A stretch of 20,953 nucleotides of DNA. Source: Candidatus Kaiserbacteria bacterium CG_4_10_14_0_2_um_filter_50_16. Its GTDB lineage: Bacteria; Patescibacteriota; Minisyncoccia; Phycocordibacterales; Phycocordibacteraceae. Below are positions 13,858-20,953 of this stretch, piece by piece; the first letter of the stretch is position 1, and each line of letters begins with the position of its first letter. The DNA lies in NCBI GenBank assembly GCA_002793115.1, contig PFPP01000021.1, positions 1 to 20,953 on the forward strand, written 5' to 3'. The notes under the pieces are model-generated. The model did not search any database and was not told the DNA's origin. It was given only the letters and a program-made list of their open reading frames with translations. Both the position numbers and the translations under genes were made by a program.

Positions 13858-15807
13858 GTGAGGTATATTCTGATAGTGAAGTACCTAGAAGGATTGAATG
13901 AAGCACAGAAGCGCGCTGTTCTTGCCGCTGGCGGTCCGATCTCGGTCATCGCCGGCGCCGGGAGCGGGAAAACGCGTGTGCTCACAACGCGCATTTACCA
14001 CCTGATTCGTGAGGGTGTTCCCGCTTCCCAGATTCTCGCCGTTACTTTTACCAACAAGGCCGCACGCGAGATGCGCACGCGAGTTCGTATAATGCTTGGC
14101 GATAAAGATTCTTCTTCGTTACCGTTCATAGCCACGTTCCACGGACTAGGCAGGGAATTATTGGAATCTTACGGTTCGCGAATTGGTCTGCCGAGCTTCT
14201 TCGGCGTGTACGATCGGGACGATTCCGAAAAAGCGATAGCGACTGCGCTCAAAGCGCTCGATGTCGGAGCGAAGGAGCTCTCGCCGCGCGCGGTGTTGGG
14301 TCGCATTTCGCGCGCAAAAGGCGAGGGAATGCTCGTTAGCGAATTCTATGAGAAATACGCGCGCGGTAGTTTCAGCGCGCGCATTGCTGCGGAAGCATGG
14401 CTCCGGTATGAGAAGACTCTCAAACAAGAAAAAGTTCTCGACTTTGACGATCTTATCGCGCTTCCGCTCCGGATGCTCGAGGAACACGCCGACATTCGCG
14501 TGCTCGCGCAGGATCGCTGGCGTTACATTCATATCGACGAGTATCAGGATACGAACATGTTGCAAGAAAGACTTGCCGGTCTGCTCGCGCAGAAACATAA
14601 AAATCTTTTCGTTGTTGGCGATGGTGACCAGGCGATATACGGATGGCGCGGTGCAAACATGGAAAACATTTTGAATTTCGATAAAACATACCCGGACGCG
14701 CAGACGATTGTTCTCGAGCGCAATTATCGTTCGACGAAAAATCTGGTGGATGCAGCGAATGCGGTTATTGAAAAAAATAAAAATCGGAAAGAGAAATATT
14801 CGACGACCGAACGCGCCGCGGGCGAGCCCATCATTGTTTATATGGCGCGGAGCGCTGAAGATGAAGCGCACTGGATTGCGCATCAGATACGCCGAATGAT
14901 ACAGGAAGGTCGGAAGTCGGAAGAGATTGCGATACTCTTCCGTACGAACTTCCAATCGCGTGCGCTCGAAGATGGTCTCTTGCGCGCGGGCGTGTCGTAC
15001 AAACTGCTCGGGACGCATTTCTTTGCACGCAAAGAGGTGAAGGATACGCTCGCGTGGATGCGTCTCGCTATGGACCCTTCGCGCGAGGCAGATAAGATGC
15101 GTGCAGTTTCTTCACCACCGCGCGGTATCGGTAAAATAACGCTCGGGAAATTATCTGCTGGTCAGCGTTCACAACTTCGCGCGGGGGAATTAGAGAAAGT
15201 TGAGGAGTTTGAAAATATTATAATAGAACTCGCGAATGCCACTGACACGCTCACACCCTCTGCATTCGTAAAGACCGTTATCGAAAAAAGTGGCATGCGC
15301 AGGACACTTCTAGATGAAGGCAATGTAGAAGACAAAGAGCGTTTTGAAAATATAAAAGAACTGGCATCTGTTGCCACGCGATACGATGGCACAATTGGTA
15401 AAGAGGGCATCGCGGTCTTTCTTGCCGAATCAGCGCTCGCGAGCGACCAAGATGAATTAGATAGAGATGAGAAAAAAGGGATAACGCTTATGACTGTCCA
15501 TTCGGCAAAAGGCCTCGAATTCGGCACTGTCTTTGTGAGCGGTATGGAAGAAGGACTGTTTCCGCATCAGGGAATGGGTGGAAATCTTCCATCTGGCAGA
15601 CGAGATGAAGAAGAAGAGCGACGGCTATTTTATGTCGCGATGACACGCGCAAAAGATTGCCTCTTCCTCACGCTCGCGCGCGTCCGTAAGATATATGGCA
15701 GCGACACCTATAGAGAACCGTCCTCCTTCCTTTCTGATATCAATCCAGCACTCATACATTACGATGAAACAAATTTGCATACAGAGCCAAAGGTGATACA
15801 CTTTTGA
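13858..15807 (+). CDS. UvrD/PcrA/Rep-family superfamily 1 DNA helicase
   Basis: This is an ATP-driven 3'-5' DNA helicase for repair and removal of replication obstacles. Motifs appear in order: Q motif LNEAQKRAV, Walker A AGAGSGKT (32-39), Ia VTFTNKAAREM, Ib TFHGLGREL, and II DEYQD (227-231). III GDGDQAIYGWRG, IV LERNYRS, V MTVHSAKGLEF, and VI EERRLFYVAMTRAKD follow. At 649 aa it is somewhat shorter than PcrA/UvrD because the C-terminal tail is short. GTG 13858 has a GGAG eight bases upstream; GTG 13876 (KYLEGLNEAQ) is an alternative start. It ends 3 bases before the antitoxin gene, forming an operon with it. Which of uvrD, pcrA or rep applies cannot be decided. Confidence 0.93.
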   Translation: MRYILIVKYLEGLNEAQKRAVLAAGGPISVIAGAGSGKTRVLTTRIYHLIREGVPASQILAVTFTNKAAREMRTRVRIMLGDKDSSSLPFIATFHGLGRELLESYGSRIGLPSFFGVYDRDDSEKAIATALKALDVGAKELSPRAVLGRISRAKGEGMLVSEFYEKYARGSFSARIAAEAWLRYEKTLKQEKVLDFDDLIALPLRMLEEHADIRVLAQDRWRYIHIDEYQDTNMLQERLAGLLAQKHKNLFVVGDGDQAIYGWRGANMENILNFDKTYPDAQTIVLERNYRSTKNLVDAANAVIEKNKNRKEKYSTTERAAGEPIIVYMARSAEDEAHWIAHQIRRMIQEGRKSEEIAILFRTNFQSRALEDGLLRAGVSYKLLGTHFFARKEVKDTLAWMRLAMDPSREADKMRAVSSPPRGIGKITLGKLSAGQRSQLRAGELEKVEEFENIIIELANATDTLTPSAFVKTVIEKSGMRRTLLDEGNVEDKERFENIKELASVATRYDGTIGKEGIAVFLAESALASDQDELDRDEKKGITLMTVHSAKGLEFGTVFVSGMEEGLFPHQGMGGNLPSGRRDEEEERRLFYVAMTRAKDCLFLTLARVRKIYGSDTYREPSSFLSDINPALIHYDETNLHTEPKVIHF

Positions 15808-15810
15808 TAT

Positions 15811-16053
15811 ATGGCTACAACTAAGGAACGTATTTTAGTAACACTAACTCCCGATATGGCGAGGGTTGTTCGTGGTTACGCTAAACGAGATCGTGTATCA
15901 CAGGCGTCTATCTTTACGCGCGCCATGCGCGCACTGATTGAAGATGAGGAGGACAGATATCTTTCTGCAGCAGGAGACAAAATTGCCGAAAATCCCGGGA
16001 AACTCATTTCTTCACGCGAATTCTGGAAACGAGTCAAACGGCGTCGTGCATGA
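15811..16053 (+). CDS. ribbon-helix-helix-type antitoxin
   Basis: The 80-aa product has a short beta strand (RILVTLTP) followed by helix-turn-helix-like segments (DMARVVRGYAKRDRVS and QASIFTRAMRALIEDEE). This fits the RHH fold of ParD/RelB/CopG antitoxins that bind DNA as dimers and cap their toxin. The C-terminal half (about 50-80, ending FWKRVKRRRA) is basic and probably wraps the toxin. Its TGA overlaps the toxin ATG as ATGA, the classic antitoxin-toxin coupling. It starts 3 bases after the helicase gene, so it lacks room for its own autoregulated promoter immediately upstream; any promoter would lie within the helicase gene. Confidence 0.82.
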   Translation: MATTKERILVTLTPDMARVVRGYAKRDRVSQASIFTRAMRALIEDEEDRYLSAAGDKIAENPGKLISSREFWKRVKRRRA

Positions 16054-16316
16054 TTCACTACTCTATACATTTTACAAAGCGTTCTGAAGATGATGCTGTG
16101 CGACTTGATTCTTCAATATTAAAGCGCATCAGTGTAGCGATCGAAACTAAATTATCAGTTGATCCAGTACGTTTTGGTAAACCACTCGGTTATTCATTGC
16201 GTTACGTGCGTACGCTTCGGATCGGTGATTGGCGCGTACTGTATCAAATATCTAGAACAACAGTCATTATTCTAACAATCCGGCATCGGAGAGAAGGATA
16301 TGGAGATCTTTCATAG
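16050..16316 (+). CDS. RelE/ParE-family toxin
   Basis: At 88 aa this has RelE/ParE length. The core runs from IHFTKRSEDDAVRLD through LRYVRTLRIGDWRVLYQI to VIILTIRHRREGYGDL, the usual end of this family. The basic and aromatic residues in RYVRTLRIGDWRVLY and RHRREGY sit where RelE-type mRNA interferases carry catalytic residues. Sequence alone does not separate RelE (ribosome-dependent mRNA cleavage) from ParE (gyrase inhibition). Its start overlaps the antitoxin stop, and its last 17 bases overlap the start of rsmA, so all three are probably on one message. Confidence 0.85.
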   Translation: MIHYSIHFTKRSEDDAVRLDSSILKRISVAIETKLSVDPVRFGKPLGYSLRYVRTLRIGDWRVLYQISRTTVIILTIRHRREGYGDLS

Positions 16317-17115
16317 AGCAACCTCTGCTTCGCCAAGGCTTCGCAGGGCAAGAAAATCGTTAGGACAGCATTTCTTGATGCACCCGCGCATCGCGGAGAG
16401 GATTGCGAAGATCGCAGAGCTCGCGCCGGATGCGGTCGTGCTCGAGATCGGTCCCGGGACTGGGATGCTCACTCGCGCGCTGTTGCAACGCGCGGGGAAA
16501 GTTATCGCCATTGAAGCAGATTACGAATTGTTTGTGAAATTACAAACTGATTTTGCGGATGAAATTGCAAGCAATCGTCTCGAACTCATACACGGCGACA
16601 TCCGCACGTATCCGCTAAACCACACGACCGTGGATGATAGCGGATATGCACTCGTCGCGAACATCCCATATTATTTGACCGGCGAGATATTCAGGATGTT
16701 TCTCACGTCAGAGAACCAACCACGCTCGATGACGCTTTTGGTGCAAAAAGAAGTTGCTGAACGCGTGGCTAGATCAAGAAAGGAGAGTATTCTCTCGCTC
16801 TCGGTGAAGGCATACGGCACACCTAAGTATGAGTTCACCGTACCGCGCGGGGCTTTCAGACCAGCCCCAAAAGTAGATTCTGCTGTCATTACCGTCAGCG
16901 ATATCTCACGGAAAAATTTTGCCACCCGCGATGAGGAGAAGCGTTTTTTTATGCTCCTGCATTCGGGATTCGCGCATAAGCGGAAGTTCGTACGGAAGAA
17001 CCTAGCGGAGGCGAATCTCCCATACTGGGATATCCCAGAAAAAGCCCGCGCTGAAGATGTGTCTATTGACCAGTGGTTAGCGATTATAAAGTTGAAGAGC
17101 CGACCATTGGCGTGA
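16300..17115 (+). CDS. rsmA: 16S rRNA (adenine1518-N6/adenine1519-N6) dimethyltransferase
   Basis: RsmA (KsgA) dimethylates two adjacent adenines in the 3' terminal loop of 16S rRNA, using S-adenosylmethionine late in 30S assembly. At 271 aa it has the normal length. Seen are SLGQHFL (20-26), the SAM-binding loop LEIGPGTGML (48-57), IEAD with E72, GDIRTY with D100, and the catalytic NIPYY (121-125). FRPAPKVDSAV and the C-terminal helical domain also fit. The only ATG before SLGQHFL is 16300, which forces a 17-base overlap with the toxin gene. Its 3' end overlaps the convergent gene at 17084 by 32 bases. Confidence 0.95.
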   Translation: MEIFHRATSASPRLRRARKSLGQHFLMHPRIAERIAKIAELAPDAVVLEIGPGTGMLTRALLQRAGKVIAIEADYELFVKLQTDFADEIASNRLELIHGDIRTYPLNHTTVDDSGYALVANIPYYLTGEIFRMFLTSENQPRSMTLLVQKEVAERVARSRKESILSLSVKAYGTPKYEFTVPRGAFRPAPKVDSAVITVSDISRKNFATRDEEKRFFMLLHSGFAHKRKFVRKNLAEANLPYWDIPEKARAEDVSIDQWLAIIKLKSRPLA

Positions 17116-18043
17116 TAAGGCCTTCTGAAGGATACGGAACTATGCCGACCCAGCAGTAGGCCATCGGAACCGGCTCATATTCACCGAGAAGCCAATGGGT
17201 AATCGGAATGTTGTACGAAAGAAAAGCTTGTGATCCGGATTCATACGCGAGAAGGACTGGATAGAGAGGCGGTAGAGGCGAGAGCGTGATGTTCCAGACA
17301 CCGCCATCACAGAGGAATGCATAGAGAATGGCGCCACCGAAGGGAACGCCGACCGTTGCATGCGCGCGTCCCGGCATGAATACACTTCCAAACGCCCGTT
17401 CCATAGTTGCCAACACTCTGTTAACAAAAGAATTATATTCAATAGCCTGATGAGAATTGTTTTGTACTAGCTTTAAAAAAGTTGCGCGCATATCAGTCGT
17501 TGTTGCGATTCTTTTCATAGCCTGCTCTTTAAGAACAACGATGGTTGAGGACGAGATTCTTTGTTTTGCCGCAACAATGTCGAGAGCCGCAAAAAACTTG
17601 TCGAGATTTTCCAAATTCGAATTTTGAGAAACTGTTGTCGAAGCGGATGACATTGAAGAATTCATGTTTTGTGTATTCACTGCCAACACAGAAAGCGCAT
17701 TAAGTTTCACTCTTGTGTAAAGCCCGACATATCCGTTTCCTTGCACGAGTCCGACCGGTGCCAAGACATCGATCGTATATTTTTCCTGAAACCGTATGAC
17801 TGCCGACTTCGTCAGCATTCCGAAATAGGTCGTCTCATTTTCTGGAGATCAAGGACCGATACTCGCAATACGAGTATCGGGGTCTTGATTCAACATCTTC
17901 TGGAGCGCAGTGACCTGCGTTCCTCTAGAGCCAAGCGAGAGGTTCCCCGTGAACATATTTTGAACACCCGCCTGCGCACTCGCGCTGGTCCCGTATGAGA
18001 GCACAAGAAGAGCCGTTATGAACAATGAGAGTAAAATACGCAC
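17084..18043 (-). pseudogene. secreted peptidoglycan-binding-domain protein interrupted by an in-frame TGA
   Basis: Reading from ATG 18043, a signal peptide (MRILLSLFITALLVLSYGTSASA) leads into a peptidoglycan-binding domain. Its first half is NLSLGSRGTQVTALQKMLNQ...DTRIASIGP and ends at TGA 17851-17849. The same frame continues without a shift as SPENETTYFGMLTKSAVIRFQEKY...GYVGLYTRVKLN, the second half of the domain. Homologues commonly read GPGSPGNET-YFG at the join, so the TGA replaces a glycine codon, one base from GGA. A roughly 200-residue domain with no recognised motif follows, to TAA at 17084. The product is either lost (a recent pseudogene), rescued by readthrough, or intact with a base error here. 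Reinitiation at ATG 17818 would lack the leader. It overlaps rsmA tail-to-tail. Confidence 0.8.
17856..17880. repeat. perfect 10-bp hairpin next to the in-frame TGA
   Basis: ccgatactcg (17856-17865) and cgagtatcgg (17871-17880) pair perfectly around a 5-base loop, inside the peptidoglycan-binding domain. It lies just 5' of the interrupting TGA in the mRNA sense. It also encodes conserved domain residues (DTRIASIG). Confidence 0.65.
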
Positions 18044-18082
18044 AACTATATAGTAGCACCTGCTATACTTTTCATAAATACT

Positions 18083-19114
18083 ATGGTGGGAATTCTAAGA
18101 CACTGGCGCATTGCTTTCTCGACGCTTCTTTCGGCGGTGATTATAGCCACAGCGTATATGTTCGCGCACAGCGTCGAGTCGCCTCAATCAGCGCAGGCAT
18201 CGACCGAAACGGCACTCCTTCAAGCCATCGCGGCGAAAGATTCTGACGGCGACGGTCTTCCTGATTGGGAAGAGGCGCTCTACGGCACATCCCCGAACAC
18301 CATCGACACGTTCCATCTCGGCATGACCGACGGCGAGGCGGTCGCGAAGGGTCTTGTCGTGCCAAGGGCGGTTGCCGATGTCTCAGTAGCGACTTCTTCA
18401 CAAAACTCTCTTGATTCAAATGGTCTTCCGCCGCCTCCTGCAGAAGGAACACTCACCGACGCCTTTGCAAAAAATTTCTTTACGCTCTATCTCTCTGCGA
18501 AACAGGCAAATGGCGGCGCTGACCTAACTCAAAGCGATATACAAAATGTTGCGAACCAAGCCATACAATCGCTCTCCTCAGTCGTAACCATCGCACCTGA
18601 TTTCAAATCTGTGAATGACCTTACGATTTCTGGGTCTGGTGTGGATGCTCTCGCCACGTTTGCGGTGAGTGCAGAGGCGGTGCTCCTGAAGAATACAAGC
18701 AATGCGACAACCAGCGAGATAAATTACTTGAAGAATGCGCTCTTGAATAATGACGATACCGCACTTCCGTATATTGCCTCGATAGCGAAGGCATATCGAG
18801 ATTCTGCCACCGGACTCGCCGCGCTTCCTGTGCCTATGGAACTAGCGGTTAACGATCTCATGCTTATTAACACGATGATGTACATAAGCGAAATCGCGAC
18901 TGACTTCACACAGGTGTATACCGATCCCTTAGCGGCAATACTCGCGCTCCAGCAGTATCCGCAGGCGACGCAATCCCTCGGTACTGCGTTTGTACACATC
19001 GGGAACATATACGCAGCATCCGGCATCTCTCTCCACACTGGTACGCCCGGTGCCTCATTCGTGAATCTCATTTCTGATATGCGAAATGAACAAGCGACCA
19101 TCAAAAAACTATGA
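18083..19114 (+). CDS. exported or membrane-anchored protein with calcium-binding-like (TSP3/EF-hand) motif
   Basis: The 343-aa product starts with a short basic segment and a hydrophobic helix (about 11-29, ending near AYMFAHS). DSDGDGLPDWEEALYGTSP (53-71) follows, a thrombospondin type 3/EF-hand-like calcium-binding motif of a kind often seen just after the anchor in Patescibacteria surface proteins. The remaining roughly 260 residues are mostly helical and hydrophilic, with no family I recognise; there are no cysteines in the external part. Its TGA overlaps the next ATG (ATGA), so the two proteins are made together and probably act in one surface assembly. The leader may be cleaved or may stay as an anchor. 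Confidence 0.82.
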   Translation: MVGILRHWRIAFSTLLSAVIIATAYMFAHSVESPQSAQASTETALLQAIAAKDSDGDGLPDWEEALYGTSPNTIDTFHLGMTDGEAVAKGLVVPRAVADVSVATSSQNSLDSNGLPPPPAEGTLTDAFAKNFFTLYLSAKQANGGADLTQSDIQNVANQAIQSLSSVVTIAPDFKSVNDLTISGSGVDALATFAVSAEAVLLKNTSNATTSEINYLKNALLNNDDTALPYIASIAKAYRDSATGLAALPVPMELAVNDLMLINTMMYISEIATDFTQVYTDPLAAILALQQYPQATQSLGTAFVHIGNIYAASGISLHTGTPGASFVNLISDMRNEQATIKKL

Positions 19115-20953
19115 AGCAGCATTCACTCAACATAGTGCTTGCAATATTTCTCATCATTACACTCATCGTACCACCAGTATTTTTCGTTGCACAACAAAAA
19201 ACATATGCAGCTGATGCAGTTACAGAAGTCGGACCACAATTGTATAACACTCTTAAAACTTCCATTGAGACCACCATCAGTGCTGCCAAGCTTACTCTCT
19301 TGACAGCATATAATCTCGCGGAAGCCAGTGCAGAAACTGCTCTCTATGTTAATACTTATGTACTTCAACCGCTCGCTTTTGTTATGTCAGGGAATCTGCT
19401 GAAGCTCATTACTGCCAGCGTCATAGATTTCGTTATCGGCAAGACAAACGGCACCGGCGCGCCACAGTTCGTACAAAACTTACAAGGGAATCTGCAGACG
19501 GTCGGAGACACGCAGGCACTGGCATTTTTCGCCCAATTTGGCCGGAATTCAAATTCTCCTTTTGCTTCTGCCATCACTTCGTCGCTCCGCACTAATTATC
19601 TTCAAAATACGAGCTCTGCAGGATTCTGGGATGCTAATAAATGTACGCTATCCGCATCATCGCCAAACATAGATGACTATCTTAAAGGCGATTGGTCGCA
19701 GGGCGGTACCGATGCATGGTTCGCGCTTACGACTCAGGACCAAAATAATCCCTACACGCTCTATCAAAGATCGCAGAATCAGCTCGCTTCTGTGGTTACG
19801 AGCGTGACGGCCGCGCGTCTCGCGGAACTCAATTGGGGTCAGGGATTTCTTTCGTGGTGCAGTGCGTCAGAAACAGCAAGCAATAATGACCCATTGACAC
19901 CGCCACCAATAACACCAACACCAACATTGGCTTTAGGCAATAATCAATTTGCGCCTGATAATAATGGACCTAAAGCTGACGGTCAGAGCTGTTCTGTTTC
20001 CACTGATTGCACATCAAATTACTGTGAAGGTGGAATATGCAGGCGAAATCTAGCTAGAGAAGTTGGAGTCAACCCAGGAGACCCTTGCTACGACAAAGAT
20101 GGCAAGCCTGGCACTATTAAGACACCCGGTTCAACCATCAAAGCAACGCTTGATAAGGTACTCGGCAGCACTCAAGATAAGCTCGTACAGATGGGTAGTG
20201 TGGCGAATGAGATCACCGGTATCCTTGGTAATATCGCAACAACTATGGCCACAGTAAATTTCGCACAACAACTTCTCGGCGGTCCTAATTCGGGCGGTCT
20301 TTTTGGTGTCGGACAACCATCCGGATCGAACTCAACTTCTCAGCTCTACCAGCATAGGAACTCGCCGGGATATTTAGGCGTTACCGATTCGACCGTATAT
20401 CAAGAAGCCGCGGCACTTCCGATGTCCGGTTCCGATGTGTTAAACAGGGTGTCTCAATACCAATCAGCGTGGAATACCATTAGCGTGGCGGCGAATGCCG
20501 CATCGACAAGTGTCACGTCGCTCGCGAGCTTCTGCCTAAGTCAGCAGGCGGTGGCATCAAGCACGTTCGCCAATAGCAATTCACTGTATCTTGCAAATTT
20601 CATGAATATCAGTAATGCAGAAATAAATGCCGCACAAACCGCGCTCACGACCGAAATCGCGCCAATATTCGCGCAAGTAGCAAATGCCTCGACAGTAAGC
20701 GCGGTTGCGACTGCGATGGCACAAAAAGTCCAAAACGAGCTAAATTCATCAACTCCCAACAGCGGAATTGGAGGCTCTTATACTGCCGACTTGCAAGCGC
20801 TCCAGAGTATGCCGCCAACTATGCAGGACATCGCGAATGCAGAGCAAGGCACGCAGACGTTCGGAGGTGCGACGGCGAGTCCGACCGGCTCGCTCACGGT
20901 CTCGGGGGGCTCGCTCGTAGACCAAATGAATCTCATTAGCGCGAACGCGACGG
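19111..20953 (+). CDS. large exported protein with Cys-rich motif, 3' end beyond window
   Basis: The reading frame is open from ATG 19111 to the window end (614 codons, incomplete). A signal peptide (KQHSLNIVLAIFLIITLIVPPVFFVAQQ) is followed by a helical region and a Pro-rich linker (about 268-276). A six-cysteine motif comes next, C-x5-C-x4-C-x4-C in SCSVSTDCTSNYCEGGIC, then a further Cys at DPCYD. After it come long Ala/Ser/Asn/Thr-rich helical stretches. The six-cysteine motif is of an extracellular disulfide-rich kind. I do not recognise the whole protein. It is coupled by ATGA overlap to the TSP3-motif protein upstream. A role in an envelope machine, such as a pilus or secretion apparatus, is possible but not shown by this sequence. 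Confidence 0.8.
   Translation, partial: MKQHSLNIVLAIFLIITLIVPPVFFVAQQKTYAADAVTEVGPQLYNTLKTSIETTISAAKLTLLTAYNLAEASAETALYVNTYVLQPLAFVMSGNLLKLITASVIDFVIGKTNGTGAPQFVQNLQGNLQTVGDTQALAFFAQFGRNSNSPFASAITSSLRTNYLQNTSSAGFWDANKCTLSASSPNIDDYLKGDWSQGGTDAWFALTTQDQNNPYTLYQRSQNQLASVVTSVTAARLAELNWGQGFLSWCSASETASNNDPLTPPPITPTPTLALGNNQFAPDNNGPKADGQSCSVSTDCTSNYCEGGICRRNLAREVGVNPGDPCYDKDGKPGTIKTPGSTIKATLDKVLGSTQDKLVQMGSVANEITGILGNIATTMATVNFAQQLLGGPNSGGLFGVGQPSGSNSTSQLYQHRNSPGYLGVTDSTVYQEAAALPMSGSDVLNRVSQYQSAWNTISVAANAASTSVTSLASFCLSQQAVASSTFANSNSLYLANFMNISNAEINAAQTALTTEIAPIFAQVANASTVSAVATAMAQKVQNELNSSTPNSGIGGSYTADLQALQSMPPTMQDIANAEQGTQTFGGATASPTGSLTVSGGSLVDQMNLISANAT

Noticed and set aside
17084..18043. Alternative genetic code 25 (UGA = Gly) as explanation for the in-frame TGA
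   Set aside because: At least eight other well-supported genes in the window end in TGA at the expected family length, and no other gene contains an internal TGA. Genome-wide recoding is therefore not supported.
17849..18043. A frameshift as the cause of the split peptidoglycan-binding gene
   Set aside because: The two parts are in the same frame and only the TGA separates them.
1..20953. CRISPR array, insertion sequence or rRNA genes
   Set aside because: No regularly spaced repeats, transposase motifs or rRNA sequence were seen anywhere in the window.

Overview
The window looks like a chromosomal segment from a Candidate Phyla Radiation (Patescibacteria) bacterium, most likely in the Parcubacteria group. 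This is inferred from gene content and style, not from a marker-gene tree. Coding is very dense, Shine-Dalgarno sequences are weak, and many junctions are ATGA start/stop overlaps (6084-6087, 6689-6692, 16050-16053, 19111-19114). Exported proteins carry SipW-type leaders, LysM domains, peptidoglycan-binding domains and thrombospondin-type-3 motifs of kinds common in that group. TGA, TAA and TAG all serve as stops, so the code appears standard.

Left part (1-2852). A partial tRNA-Arg(UCG) on the minus strand is followed by cca (tRNA CCA-adding enzyme with an HD domain) and a convergent exodeoxyribonuclease III gene. This part holds the strongest non-coding signal. All five CACGTG hexamers I found in the window lie within 779-1827, each inside a 16-mer matching 13-14 positions of the ParB centromere site parS. 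The cca/xth intergenic region adds two exact DnaA boxes, three direct copies of TAAAGGACA, several hairpins and a long structured element. Together these suggest a chromosome centromere and possibly the replication origin.

Surface-fibre cassette (2853-7570). Three tandem TasA/camelysin-like paralogues, one extended by two prealbumin-like (SpaA-type) repeats, are followed by a SipW-type signal peptidase and a fourth protein with a SipW-type leader. The peptidase probably processes the proteins around it. The three paralogues share four cysteines and an Asp-rich DDGD motif.

Housekeeping centre (7567-17115). A tyrosine recombinase (minus strand), rpsO, a NYN-domain nuclease-like protein, a proline-rich single-pass membrane protein, a DksA/TraR-type zinc finger and a ComM/YifB AAA+ protein are followed by a LysM-LysM-M23 protein (minus) that lacks the expected first zinc-ligand histidine. 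A divergent UvrD/PcrA helicase then leads a tight run into a RelBE/ParDE-like toxin-antitoxin pair and rsmA (ksgA).

Right part (17084-20953). A minus-strand peptidoglycan-binding secreted protein is interrupted by one in-frame TGA where its domain family normally has glycine, next to a perfect 10-bp hairpin. Two translationally coupled exported proteins follow: one with a calcium-binding-like DSDGDG motif, and a large one with a Cys-rich motif that runs off the window. They look like the start of a surface or secretion-apparatus locus.
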